The notes under the pieces: model-generated | The model's database searches: none | What the model was told of the DNA's origin: nothing | Seen by the model: only the letters and a program-made list of their open reading frames with translations | Program-made: the position numbers and the translations under genes | Shown: positions 1-5,888 of the stretch, piece after piece | How the letters are laid out: each line of letters begins with the position of its first letter | Position numbering within the stretch: position 1 is the stretch's first letter | Assembly: GCA_017882055.1 (NCBI GenBank) | Contig: JADGQE010000140.1 | Coordinates: 1 to 9,246 of the forward strand | Length of the DNA stretch: 9,246 nt | Direction of reading: 5' to 3' | Origin: Thermoflexales bacterium | GTDB lineage: Bacteria; Chloroflexota; Anaerolineae; Fen-1058

Positions 1-164
1 TCATGTGCTAACCCAAAAGTAGTAGTAGGCACTCCAAATGCCTGAAATTGACGCAAAAGCCTTTGAATTGTTAACGCCATCTCTGCATATCGCCTCAATG
101 ATTGGCGAAGGTATTGTAATCTATCACACGAATATAATGAACTGCCAAGCATTAACCCAAACAT
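1..164 (-). CDS. Partial unidentified open frame downstream of acr3
   Basis: An ATG at 162-164 opens a frame of about 54 codons that runs off the left edge without a stop. It begins 5 bases after the acr3 stop codon on the same strand, the spacing expected of a following gene in an operon. The peptide begins MFGLMLGSSLYSCDRLQ and includes a plausible amphipathic helix (RRYAEMALTIQRLLRQF). I do not recognise a family, and I see no clear Shine-Dalgarno sequence before the ATG. A chance open frame of this length is possible, so the call is tentative. Confidence 0.3.
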   Translation of the reverse strand, partial: MFGLMLGSSLYSCDRLQYLRQSLRRYAEMALTIQRLLRQFQAFGVPTTTFGLAH

Positions 165-169
165 GCGCG

Positions 170-1228
170 TCATTCGTGACTGAAGAATTTTTTCTTCAAC
201 CAGAATGCCACGTTAACCAGCCCAATCATCACCGGCACTTCCACCAGCGGACCAATCACCGCCGCAAAAGCCGCGCCGCTGTTGATGCCAAACACCGCTA
301 CTGAAACTGCAATCGCCAGTTCAAAGTTGTTGCTGGCGGCCGTGAACGCGAGTGTGGTGGTCTGTGAATAATCGGCGCCCAGGCGATGCCCCATCCAGAA
401 ACTGACGAGGAACATGACTACGAAATAAATCAGGAGCGGGATGGCAATCCGCACCACATCCAGCGGAATCTGCACAATCAGGTTGCCTTTCAGGCTGAAC
501 ATGACCACAATCGTGAACAGCAAGGCAATCAAGGTCAGTGGGCTGATTTTTGGCACAAATTCTTTGTGATACCAGTCCTTGCCCTTCATCCGCACCAACA
601 CAAAACGGGTGAGAAAACCAGCAATGAAGGGAATGCCCAGGTAAATGAATACACTGCGGGCAATTTCGCCTATCGTAATTTCTACCGCCGTGCCTTTCAA
701 CCCGAACCAGGTCGGCAAAACGGTGATGAACACATAGGCATACACGCTGTAAAACAGCACCTGGAACACGCTATTAAACGCCACCAGCCCGGCGGCGTAT
801 TCGGTATCGCCATGCGCCAGTTCGTTCCACACAATCACCATGGCAATACAGCGCGCCAGACCGATCATAATCAGCCCCGCCATGTATTCCGGGTAGTCGC
901 GCAGGAAAATGATGGCGAGCGCAAACATCAGCACGGGACCAATTACCCAGTTCTGAATCAGCGAGAGCGTCAGCACTTTTTTATTGCGGAAGACACCCCC
1001 CAATTCCTCGTACTTCACTTTGGCAAACGGCGGGTACATCATCAAGATCAACCCGATCGCAATCGGAATGTTGGTCGTCCCGACCGAAACCGCCGCGTTG
1101 AAACTTTTGACTCCCTCAGGAAACAAAAAACCAATCCCCACCCCGACGGCCATCGCCAGGAAAATCCACAGGGTCAGGAAGCGGTCGAGAAAGGAAAGAC
1201 GTTTGGTCGTGCTGGTTTCTTTTGCCAT
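170..1228 (-). CDS. acr3: Arsenite efflux permease, Acr3 family
   Basis: A 352-residue integral membrane protein of the bile/arsenite/riboflavin transporter superfamily, expected to export arsenite across the cytoplasmic membrane. The sequence shows about ten hydrophobic segments, a usual Acr3 length, and family blocks such as MIGLARCIAMVIVWNE with a cysteine at residue 127 and AASNNFELAIAV with a glutamate at residue 303. These correspond to the Cys and Glu known to be essential in characterised Acr3 proteins. I chose the ATG at 1228, not the upstream in-frame codon at 1294, because GGAGG lies just before it and the protein then starts at the normal place, ahead of the first membrane helix. 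No arsR or arsC is visible nearby, so regulation by arsenic cannot be shown here. Family call is secure; substrate is inferred from the family. Confidence 0.93.
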   Translation of the reverse strand: MAKETSTTKRLSFLDRFLTLWIFLAMAVGVGIGFLFPEGVKSFNAAVSVGTTNIPIAIGLILMMYPPFAKVKYEELGGVFRNKKVLTLSLIQNWVIGPVLMFALAIIFLRDYPEYMAGLIMIGLARCIAMVIVWNELAHGDTEYAAGLVAFNSVFQVLFYSVYAYVFITVLPTWFGLKGTAVEITIGEIARSVFIYLGIPFIAGFLTRFVLVRMKGKDWYHKEFVPKISPLTLIALLFTIVVMFSLKGNLIVQIPLDVVRIAIPLLIYFVVMFLVSFWMGHRLGADYSQTTTLAFTAASNNFELAIAVSVAVFGINSGAAFAAVIGPLVEVPVMIGLVNVAFWLKKKFFSHE

Positions 1229-1250
1229 GCGTACCTCCAATACAGAATCG

Positions 1251-1279
1251 AGTATAGCCGCTTCTTGTATTTGGGGCAA
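1251..1279 (-). promoter_or_regulatory. Sigma-70 type promoter for acr3
   Basis: Reading the minus strand, TTGCCC (1279-1274) is followed after 17 bases by TATACT (1256-1251). The predicted transcript would start about 20 bases before the acr3 ATG, just upstream of the GGAGG ribosome binding site. The -35 box matches 4 of 6 and the -10 box 5 of 6 consensus positions. It lies in the gap between the GNAT stop and acr3, so acr3 can be transcribed independently. Confidence 0.6.
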
Positions 1280-1303
1280 ACAGCCATCACCCAACGGGGA
1301 CCA

Positions 1304-1744
1304 TTACTTCATAGACCGGGCCATCACAATCAACTTGTGTTTGAAAAATCGGGTCAAGAACCAGCTCAATGCGTATTTGAACTTAAAGGCAGCCGGAAGT
1401 TCACGCATTCCAACACGCTGGAATCCAAACCTGGCGTAGTACGCTTCGCGGAAGGACACACAAAACAGCACCAGCGGCCCCGCTTCGCGCGCCAGCAGCG
1501 CACGGATCAACGCCGCGCCGACTCCGCTGCGGCGACGTTCGGGCACGACCACCAGCGAGCCTAATTCGCGGCCGCCCGGATACGGCTTGATCTGCGCGAT
1601 GCCGAGGATGCCTTGAGCATTCTCGGCAACGATGAAATTCTGCCAGTGAACGTTCAAGGGATCCAGGTGTTCGTGCCGAATCATCGAGCGGATAAGCGAC
1701 TGCTCAGCAGCGCGGGCCGGGCGAATACGGAAATCATCAGGCAT
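1304..1744 (-). CDS. GNAT-family N-acetyltransferase
   Basis: A 146-residue protein of the Gcn5-related acetyltransferase fold, expected to transfer an acetyl group from acetyl-CoA to an amine; the acceptor is unknown. The acetyl-CoA binding motif is visible as LGSLVVVPERRRSGVGAALI, with the R-R-x-G-x-G/A signature at its centre. A YYARFGFQRV block follows, typical of the C-terminal part of GNAT domains. The ATG at 1744 gives the standard start (MPDDFRIRPAR). A GTG at 1789 would add 15 residues that overlap a palindrome and look unlike protein. The gene lies upstream of and co-directional with acr3, 75 bases apart. Some GNAT enzymes (ArsN) occur in arsenic operons, but this sequence does not look like the ArsN types I know, so a link to arsenic is only a possibility. 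Confidence 0.85.
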   Translation of the reverse strand: MPDDFRIRPARAAEQSLIRSMIRHEHLDPLNVHWQNFIVAENAQGILGIAQIKPYPGGRELGSLVVVPERRRSGVGAALIRALLAREAGPLVLFCVSFREAYYARFGFQRVGMRELPAAFKFKYALSWFLTRFFKHKLIVMARSMK

Positions 1745-1751
1745 GGATAGA

Positions 1752-1825
1752 CTCAGTAGATCACAGAATGCTCGCTGCGGATTTGACACGTTGCGCGCAG
1801 CGGGAGCAAATTATGATCTACTGAG
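1752..1825. repeat. Nested inverted repeat upstream of moaA
   Basis: The outer arms are CTCAGTAGATCA (1752-1763) and its exact reverse complement TGATCTACTGAG (1814-1825). Inside, GCTC at 1770-1773 pairs with GAGC at 1804-1807, and GCTGCG at 1774-1779 pairs with CGCAGC at 1796-1801, with two unpaired G. The whole can fold into one long interrupted hairpin. It overlaps the first codons of the GNAT gene. The same outer motif recurs downstream of moaA at 3139-3152, which suggests a dispersed palindromic element. Confidence 0.7.
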
Positions 1826-2096
1826 ACTGTACCTGCGATCGGGAAGGCTGTCAATCGATCGTAAAAAATCAGCCAGGGACTACGGCGTGCATTTCACTTT
1901 TGGGGCCGGTTTTTACTTTGCTCTTCGACCGCGTCCTCGCGGTCGACTGATGTGTCGCGCCACGCCCGCGGGACTACGAGGCCGCGTTGACACCCCTCAG
2001 GGCACATGTTACAATCAAAGCGTTATACTAAATAAGACCAACGCTGATGATAACGGATCATCGGCACCCTGTTTCCCATTACTGGCTATAGACACT
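1826..2096. other. Non-coding leader region of moaA
   Basis: No gene is supported here, although one frame happens to stay open into moaA. The stretch holds a perfect 9-bp hairpin at 1925-1946 (TCGACCGCG, loop TCCT, CGCGGTCGA), the self-complementary CCCGCGGG a little further on, and the moaA promoter at 1987-2015. The hairpin lies upstream of the predicted transcript start, so it is more likely a DNA-level or upstream-transcript feature than part of the moaA leader RNA. Confidence 0.55.
1987..2015 (+). promoter_or_regulatory. Strong sigma-70 promoter for moaA
   Basis: A perfect TTGACA (1987-1992) is followed after exactly 17 bases by TACAAT (2010-2015), 5 of 6 matches to the -10 consensus. 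Transcription should start near 2022, giving a leader of about 75 bases before the moaA ATG at 2097. The spacer contains CCCTCAGGG, a small inverted repeat that could be an operator, but nothing shows this. A second -10-like TATACT lies at 2024-2029. Confidence 0.75.
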
Positions 2097-3074
2097 ATGC
2101 CCCTGGATTCCTTCGGACGCGACATTCATTACCTCCGCATTTCGCTCACCGACAAATGCAACATGCGCTGCGTGTACTGCATGGCTGAAGACATGGTCTT
2201 TCAGCCCAGTGCCGAGCTGATGTCGACGGCTGAAATTTTGCGGCTGGTCAACCTCTTCGCGCAGCTGGGCATCGACAAGATTCGATTGACCGGCGGCGAA
2301 CCGACCGTGCATCCCGACCTCATTCCGATCGTGCGCGGCATCCGGGCAGCCGGCATCAGCCGGGTCTCGCTGACGACCAATGGCGCGCGTCTCACTCAGC
2401 TGGCGAAACCGCTGAAAGAAGCCGGGCTGGAACGCGTCAACGTCAGCGTCGATACGCTCGATCCCGACAAGTTTCAGCGCATCACGCGCTGGGGCAAACT
2501 CGACGAGGTGATGAGCGGGATTAACGCGGCTGAGGCGCACGGCTTGACGCCGATCAAAATCAACGCCGTCGTGGCGCGGGGCTACAACGATGAAGAGGTG
2601 GCCGGCCTGGCGGCCTTGACGCTGACGCATCCCTGGCAAGTGCGTTACATCGAGATGATGCCCTTCGGGGACGTGGCGAAGTTTGCGCAAGACGCGGTCG
2701 TTTCACAGGCAGAGATTCGCCAGCGCATCGAGCATGCATTGGGGCCGCTCGAACTGATCGACGACGGGCGACTGGACGGCGAGGCGCGGCTGTTTCGATT
2801 GAAGGGCGCGCTGGCTCCGATCGGCTTCATCAGCACGATCACCAACCCATTCTGCGCGTCGTGCGGCCGCGCGCGCCTCACGGCCGATGGCAAGCTGCGG
2901 CTCTGTCTGCTACGCGACGACGAAGGCGATTTGCTGACACCGCTGCGCCGCGGCGCGAGTGACGTGGAATTGGAAGCATCGATCCGCAATTTGATCTGGC
3001 GCAAGCCGTGGGGCCACGGCCTGCCCGAGGGTGTCATTCCGCTTCAGCGGGTGATGTCACAAATCGGTGGGTAA
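2097..3074 (+). CDS. moaA: GTP 3',8-cyclase MoaA (molybdenum cofactor biosynthesis)
   Basis: A 325-residue radical-SAM enzyme of normal MoaA length, which converts GTP to 3',8-cyclo-7,8-dihydro-GTP in the first step of molybdopterin synthesis in the cytoplasm. The radical SAM cluster motif CNMRCVYC (Cys 21, 25, 28) is near the N-terminus, followed by the SAM-contacting RLTGGEPT block. The C-terminal cluster motif is NPFCASCGRARL...LRLCLL, a C-x2-C-x13-C pattern that holds the GTP-binding 4Fe-4S cluster. The protein ends in Gly-Gly, as functional MoaA proteins do. The start at 2097 fits the family N-terminus (MPLDSFGRDIHYLRISLTDKC). Upstream in-frame sequence contains the promoter and is not coding. 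The ribosome binding site is weak. No other moa or moe gene is in the window; the gene appears to be transcribed alone, between its own promoter and a terminator. Confidence 0.96.
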   Translation: MPLDSFGRDIHYLRISLTDKCNMRCVYCMAEDMVFQPSAELMSTAEILRLVNLFAQLGIDKIRLTGGEPTVHPDLIPIVRGIRAAGISRVSLTTNGARLTQLAKPLKEAGLERVNVSVDTLDPDKFQRITRWGKLDEVMSGINAAEAHGLTPIKINAVVARGYNDEEVAGLAALTLTHPWQVRYIEMMPFGDVAKFAQDAVVSQAEIRQRIEHALGPLELIDDGRLDGEARLFRLKGALAPIGFISTITNPFCASCGRARLTADGKLRLCLLRDDEGDLLTPLRRGASDVELEASIRNLIWRKPWGHGLPEGVIPLQRVMSQIGG

Positions 3075-3089
3075 AAAAGCAGAGACCCG

Positions 3090-3152
3090 GTAGATCCAAT
3101 TTTGACAGCCGTGCGGACGCCACCTCCGCTTGGAATTTTGATCTACTGAGAC
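3090..3152. repeat. Nested inverted repeat downstream of moaA
   Basis: GTAGATC (3090-3096) is the exact reverse complement of GATCTAC (3140-3146). Inside these arms TCCAA (3095-3099) pairs with TTGGA (3130-3134), and GCGGA (3113-3117) pairs with TCCGC (3125-3129). The right arm extends into TGATCTACTGAGAC (3139-3152), a 14-base exact match to 1814-1827 upstream of moaA. It therefore shares both ends and architecture, but not the core, with the element before moaA. The right arm merges into the terminator hairpin. Confidence 0.6.
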
Positions 3153-3188
3153 CCGGTTTCACAATGAAACCGGGTCTCTTTTAGTTTT
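3148..3188 (+). terminator. Intrinsic terminator between moaA and the response regulator gene
   Basis: GAGACCCGGTTTCA (3148-3161), loop CAA, then the perfect complement TGAAACCGGGTCTC (3165-3178) gives a 14-bp stem. It is followed by a T-rich run (TTTTAGTTTT, 3179-3188). On the plus strand it would terminate moaA. On the minus strand the hairpin starts 8 bases after the stop of the convergent response regulator gene but lacks an adjacent T run, so termination in that direction is less certain. A second GAGACCCGG at 3082-3090 could pair with the right arm instead of the left one. Confidence 0.9.
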
Positions 3189-3978
3189 ACTCTGTCCCCG
3201 TCACCCAGGTCTGAATCTCTTGAATCGCGCGCTTGGTATACAGCCACACCATGCCAATCCGGCTGGAACCCTGCCGCCGATCAAACGCCAGGGCAATAAA
3301 TAAGCCCGCATCGACGTTGGCCGAGTAGATATCGAAGCGCACGCCCTCGTAGTACACCAGATTGAAGCCACGCTCTTCGCGCAGGTTCTGCACAACTTCA
3401 AACGACGCGGCTGAGCCGCCGCTGACCATCGCCGCCAGAACTTCCGGTTCCAATTCCTCGACGGACCCGATCTGAGTCAAGACCTGCCCGGCGGTATCGG
3501 CCAGCACGATGCACTGCGCACCGGCTTCGAAGCGCAGATCGCGCAGTCGCTGCACCAGTCGATCGGAATACTTGTCAGAGGCCAGGGGCGATGGAATCGA
3601 TCGCTTCGAGTTGCTCAATGCCCGATCAACCACTTGCAGGAACTCTTCAATCTGAAACGGCTTGGTGAAGTAGCCAATCGTTGGCAAGCTGCGCGTGGCG
3701 GCGGCCACTTCGTCTGAACCATAGGCGGTGATCAAGATCAGGCGCGTGAGAGGACTGTCGTGCTTGACCCGTTCAAGCAGCTCAAGCCCGTTCATGCCCG
3801 GCATCCGCAGATCGGTCACGACCAGATCATAAGACACCTCGCGCATGGCCTGCAGCGCATCTTCGGCCGAAAGCACCTGCGACACCGCGTAGCCGTGGCC
3901 CAGCGACTCCAGGCTTTCCTTGAGAGAGAAGCCCACTTTCGGTTCATCATCGACAATGAGAATGCTTTTGGATTTCAT
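3187..3978 (-). CDS. Response regulator: receiver domain plus probable roadblock/LC7 domain
   Basis: A 263-residue cytoplasmic protein. Residues 1-125 are a CheY-like receiver with all key residues: acidic pair D10/D11 in ILIVDDEPK, phospho-acceptor D56 in VVTDLRMPG, T84 in LILITAYG and K106 in YFTKPF. After a short linker, residues from about 140 to the end resemble a roadblock/LC7 domain: a leading helix (DRLVQRLRDLRFEAGAQCIVLADTAGQVL), then alternating beta strands and a final helix. Such domains bind small GTPases (MglA type) or dimerise; they do not bind DNA. Phosphorylation may therefore feed into a GTPase switch, but the partner is unknown and no histidine kinase is in the window. I chose the ATG at 3978, which has GGAG five bases upstream, over the ATG at 3996. 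Receiver call is secure; roadblock assignment is likely but made from sequence style only. Confidence 0.9.
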   Translation of the reverse strand: MKSKSILIVDDEPKVGFSLKESLESLGHGYAVSQVLSAEDALQAMREVSYDLVVTDLRMPGMNGLELLERVKHDSPLTRLILITAYGSDEVAAATRSLPTIGYFTKPFQIEEFLQVVDRALSNSKRSIPSPLASDKYSDRLVQRLRDLRFEAGAQCIVLADTAGQVLTQIGSVEELEPEVLAAMVSGGSAASFEVVQNLREERGFNLVYYEGVRFDIYSANVDAGLFIALAFDRRQGSSRIGMVWLYTKRAIQEIQTWVTGTE

Positions 3979-4176
3979 GCGCGCTCCGGGGGGCATGGGA
4001 ATCGCCCACGTTTAGGATAACACGGAACTGCCTGTCGCCGGGTTTCCATCCCGTTACGGTTGCGTGACAATCGATGGGCGATTGGCAAGCGGTAACAATC
4101 TGAGTGTGCACACAAATGTTGTCAGGCAGTTAGCGGGCCGGGCTTCCACGCCCGACTGAACGGCAGGGGAGGTTGC

Positions 4177-4236
4177 GCGTTACGAAGCAGGCGTGTGTGG
4201 GTTGCTACTGCGCGGGCCGCAGGCGGGTTTGACGAG
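4177..4236 (+). repeat. Intergenic direct repeat, copy 1
   Basis: About 60 bases, starting GCGTTACGAAGCAGGCGTGT and ending TTTGACGAG, match the stretch at 4347-4405 with a handful of substitutions and one indel. The start-to-start distance is 170 bases. Upstream of both copies there is also a similar GGGGAGG tract. It is not a CRISPR repeat: there are only two copies, they are long, and the intervening sequence is irregular. Confidence 0.8.
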
Positions 4237-4318
4237 CGACCGACAAAAGGTATAGGATAGCCAGCATGGAACTCAAAGTGACTTCGCGCGAATGAGTAAC
4301 ACTGCCGAAAGCGATACG

Positions 4319-4343
4319 CCTCCCCTGTCTTTGACGGGGGAGG
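4319..4343. repeat. Strong hairpin inside the repeat region
   Basis: CCTCCCCTGTC (4319-4329), loop TTT, then GACGGGGGAGG (4333-4343) form an 11-bp stem with one G-T wobble. Only TTT follows it on the plus strand, so it is a poor intrinsic terminator. It sits immediately before the second direct repeat. Function unknown. Confidence 0.65.
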
Positions 4344-4346
4344 TTT

Positions 4347-4405
4347 GCGTTGCGAAGCAGGCGTGTGCGGGTTGCTATTGCGCGGGCCGCAGCGGGATTG
4401 ACGAG
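4347..4405 (+). repeat. Intergenic direct repeat, copy 2
   Basis: Second copy of the repeat at 4177-4236, starting GCGTTGCGAAGCAGGCGTGT and ending ATTGACGAG. It ends directly against the TTGACT of the HNH-gene promoter, so the repeat forms the immediate upstream region of that promoter. Confidence 0.8.
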
Positions 4406-4433
4406 TTGACTTACACTTCCGTCATGGTATATT
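4406..4433 (+). promoter_or_regulatory. Probable promoter of the HNH gene
   Basis: TTGACT (4406-4411) and TATATT (4428-4433) are separated by 16 bases, each with 5 of 6 consensus matches. Transcription would start near 4440, only about 12 bases before the ATG at 4452, so the transcript would be nearly leaderless with a weak ribosome binding site. Confidence 0.55.
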
Positions 4434-4451
4434 GGACACTGAAGTCATGCC

Positions 4452-5437
4452 ATGTCCATCGAGCAGCGTAACAAGATTCTTGCCGAGTTTGTCCGATATA
4501 CCGGGCAAATCATGCCTGCCGCTTTTTTCAAAACGACAGCCAGTCTTGTTCCGTCTCTTGGTGTTGAACGGTTCCACAATCTCGTGACCGGCATATTCAA
4601 ACCCGCATGGTCAGACTATGCTTTGTGTATTCGGGTAATGTCCACATCGCGTTATCAGAAAAAGGACGAACTGCTTATCTTGCCCGATGGTAGATGGATG
4701 ATGGATGATGGATTACTCACCGCGCTCAGGTGGCCTTGAACAATCAGATAATCGTGCCTTGTTGCGCTGTATGGACGAGCACCGACCGCTCGGTGTGATT
4801 CAGCAAGTCAGTGACAAAACACAAGGCTCGACTTACAGGGTGTTGGGGCTTGGCATCATCGAGAACTACGATCCAAGTCGCGATGTCTTTGTCGTTGAAA
4901 GCGCGGACTTAGCCGCACTGACGCAAGTCAGCACCGCAGTGGCAGATGAAACGAAGCGCTATGAAATGTTGCTATACGCACAACTCACTAATGACTTTCG
5001 CCCATTCGTACAGGAAGATCGTGTGTCCTATTTGGCCTCGCTACCAAAACGCGATGAAGCGTTTCGCGATGTCTTGCTAACAGAATGCGATTTTGCCTGT
5101 GCGATTTGCGACATGAAATTTGTGGTAGATAACCTGCACGAAGCGCAAGCCGCGCACATTGTGCCGAAAAACAAGAATGGCACAGACGATCCACGCAATG
5201 GCCTAACGCTCTGCCGCGCTCATCATTGGGCCTTTGATGCAGGTCTCTTCACGCTCACCTCTGACTACACGGTTGTACTCAGTCCACTCGTCCGGCGTGC
5301 GGACATTCGCAAGTTGGATATGCACGGTTCCCGCCTTGCCGGGCAACCGATCCACCAACCTCAACGCGAAGTCACACGGACGTGTGCCGCATCCCAAGGC
5401 GATCGAGTGGCATCAGGCGCATATATATCGCGCTTAA
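4452..5437 (+). pseudogene. HNH endonuclease gene, broken by two frameshifts
   Basis: The reading is spread over three frames. Frame one (4452 to about 4699) encodes MSIEQRNKILAEF... and the block FKPAWSDYALCIRV...LPDGRW. Frame two continues with MMDYSPRSGG...NRALLRCM..., matching the order seen in HNH-type restriction endonucleases with an SRA-like N-terminal region. It then enters an HNH_2-like nuclease domain: zinc-type cysteines CDFACAIC (5086-5109), AAHIVPKNKNGTDDPRNGLTLC and the AHHWAFDAGLF block, with the H, N and H residues intact. Frame three supplies the expected C-terminus HGRVPHPKAIEWHQAHIYRA and stops at 5437. In isolation frame one stops at 4739 and frame two at 5487. Such proteins usually cut modified or foreign DNA, but the substrate cannot be read from sequence. 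Either a decaying gene, a phase-variable one (see the 7-bp repeat), or affected by sequencing errors. Confidence 0.72.
4693..4713 (+). repeat. Three tandem heptanucleotides at the HNH frameshift
   Basis: Three perfect GATGGAT units run back to back. Because 7 is not a multiple of 3, each gain or loss of a unit changes the reading frame. With three units the HNH gene shifts from frame one to a frame that stops at 4739. With two units it reads LPDGRWMMDYSPRSGG without interruption, which is the expected family sequence. Confidence 0.85.
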
Positions 5438-5499
5438 AAATATCACGCGGCGATCCAGCCTTCCGGCGGGTCACCGCGTTGTTTTGATTGAATGAGGCG

Positions 5500-5888
5500 T
5501 TAGTGTCCGTGGGGCTGAAGATACTCGCGCACAGCCGCAATCACAACGTCGATCTCCACACCCACCTGGCCCCGCATTGGAGAAGGTTCAAACGACCAAC
5601 GGCCATCAGCGTCGCGCCGTTGAAAGTGATGCGGGAACGTCGGCAGTCTTTCCAACTCAACGACCCCTTCGTGCGCGTAATCATCCCAGCCCAACACCCG
5701 CTTGTCGCCCGGATAAAGCGAAGTCAGATCGATCAGCGCGTACGAGTAACTGCCCGTGTCGGATCAAAATGGATATCGACAAATGATGCCGCGCTGATCG
5801 ACGCCCGCACTTTGGCGCCAACCACCCGCACTTCCTGAAACAGGCCGCTGGCGCGCAGTTTGAGGATAACCGTCTGATGCCACGCCAT
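5500..5888 (-). pseudogene. TumE/DUF6516-like small protein, one frameshift
   Basis: Begins MAWHQTVILKLRASGLFQEVRVVGAKVRASISAASFVDIHFDPT in one frame; after about 5757 the expected sequence continues in another frame as GSYSYALIDLTSLYPGDKRVLGWDDYAHEGVVELERLPTF, then PHHFQRRDADGRWSFEPSPMRGQ, ending near 5500. The joined product would be about 129 residues. The layout (SY-x-LI, RVLGWDD, FPHHF, WSFEPS) resembles proteins annotated as TumE-family toxins (DUF6516), a recollection-based match that I could not test. One missing base near GACACGGG explains the break. Its start codon overlaps the stop of the upstream 97-residue gene (TGATG), so the pair is translationally coupled. It may be a real disruption or a sequencing error. 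Confidence 0.55.

Larger units (their letters stand above)
3979..4451. other. Intergenic region with repeats
   Basis: No convincing gene lies here. It separates the minus-strand response regulator from the plus-strand HNH gene, so it should hold divergent promoters. The plus-strand one is visible at 4406-4433; I could not find a good minus-strand one. It also holds a pair of direct repeats (4177-4236 and 4347-4405), a strong hairpin at 4319-4343, and a small CGGGC/GCCCG hairpin at 4139-4154. Confidence 0.6.

Noticed and set aside
38..304. Plus-strand 88-codon open frame at the left edge
   Set aside because: Its 3' half is antisense to the conserved C-terminus of Acr3, it has no family resemblance, and the minus-strand frame fits the operon direction better.
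386..1564. Plus-strand open frame of 392 codons across acr3 and the GNAT gene
   Set aside because: It is antisense to two recognisable genes, and its His/Gln/Arg-rich translation is typical of a shadow frame.
1743..2096. In-frame extension of moaA by 118 codons upstream of 2097
   Set aside because: The stretch contains a near-perfect promoter and inverted repeats, its translation looks non-protein-like (Arg-rich), and MoaA proteins start at the equivalent of 2097.
1925..2096. Molybdenum-cofactor riboswitch before moaA
   Set aside because: The main hairpin lies upstream of the predicted transcript start, the leader is only about 75 bases, and I could not recognise the conserved Moco motif.
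3997..4045. Minus-strand promoter for the response regulator gene (TATCCT at 4019-4014)
   Set aside because: No acceptable -35 box is found at 15-19 bases upstream, so the -10-like hexamer alone is too weak to report.
4266..4295. Nine-codon frame (MELKVTSRE) between the repeats, as a leader peptide
   Set aside because: A frame this short is expected by chance. It has no clear ribosome binding site, and a hairpin and a second promoter separate it from the HNH gene.
4177..4405. Possible short CRISPR array
   Set aside because: There are only two copies of about 60 bases with an irregular 110-base interval, and no cas genes are in the window.
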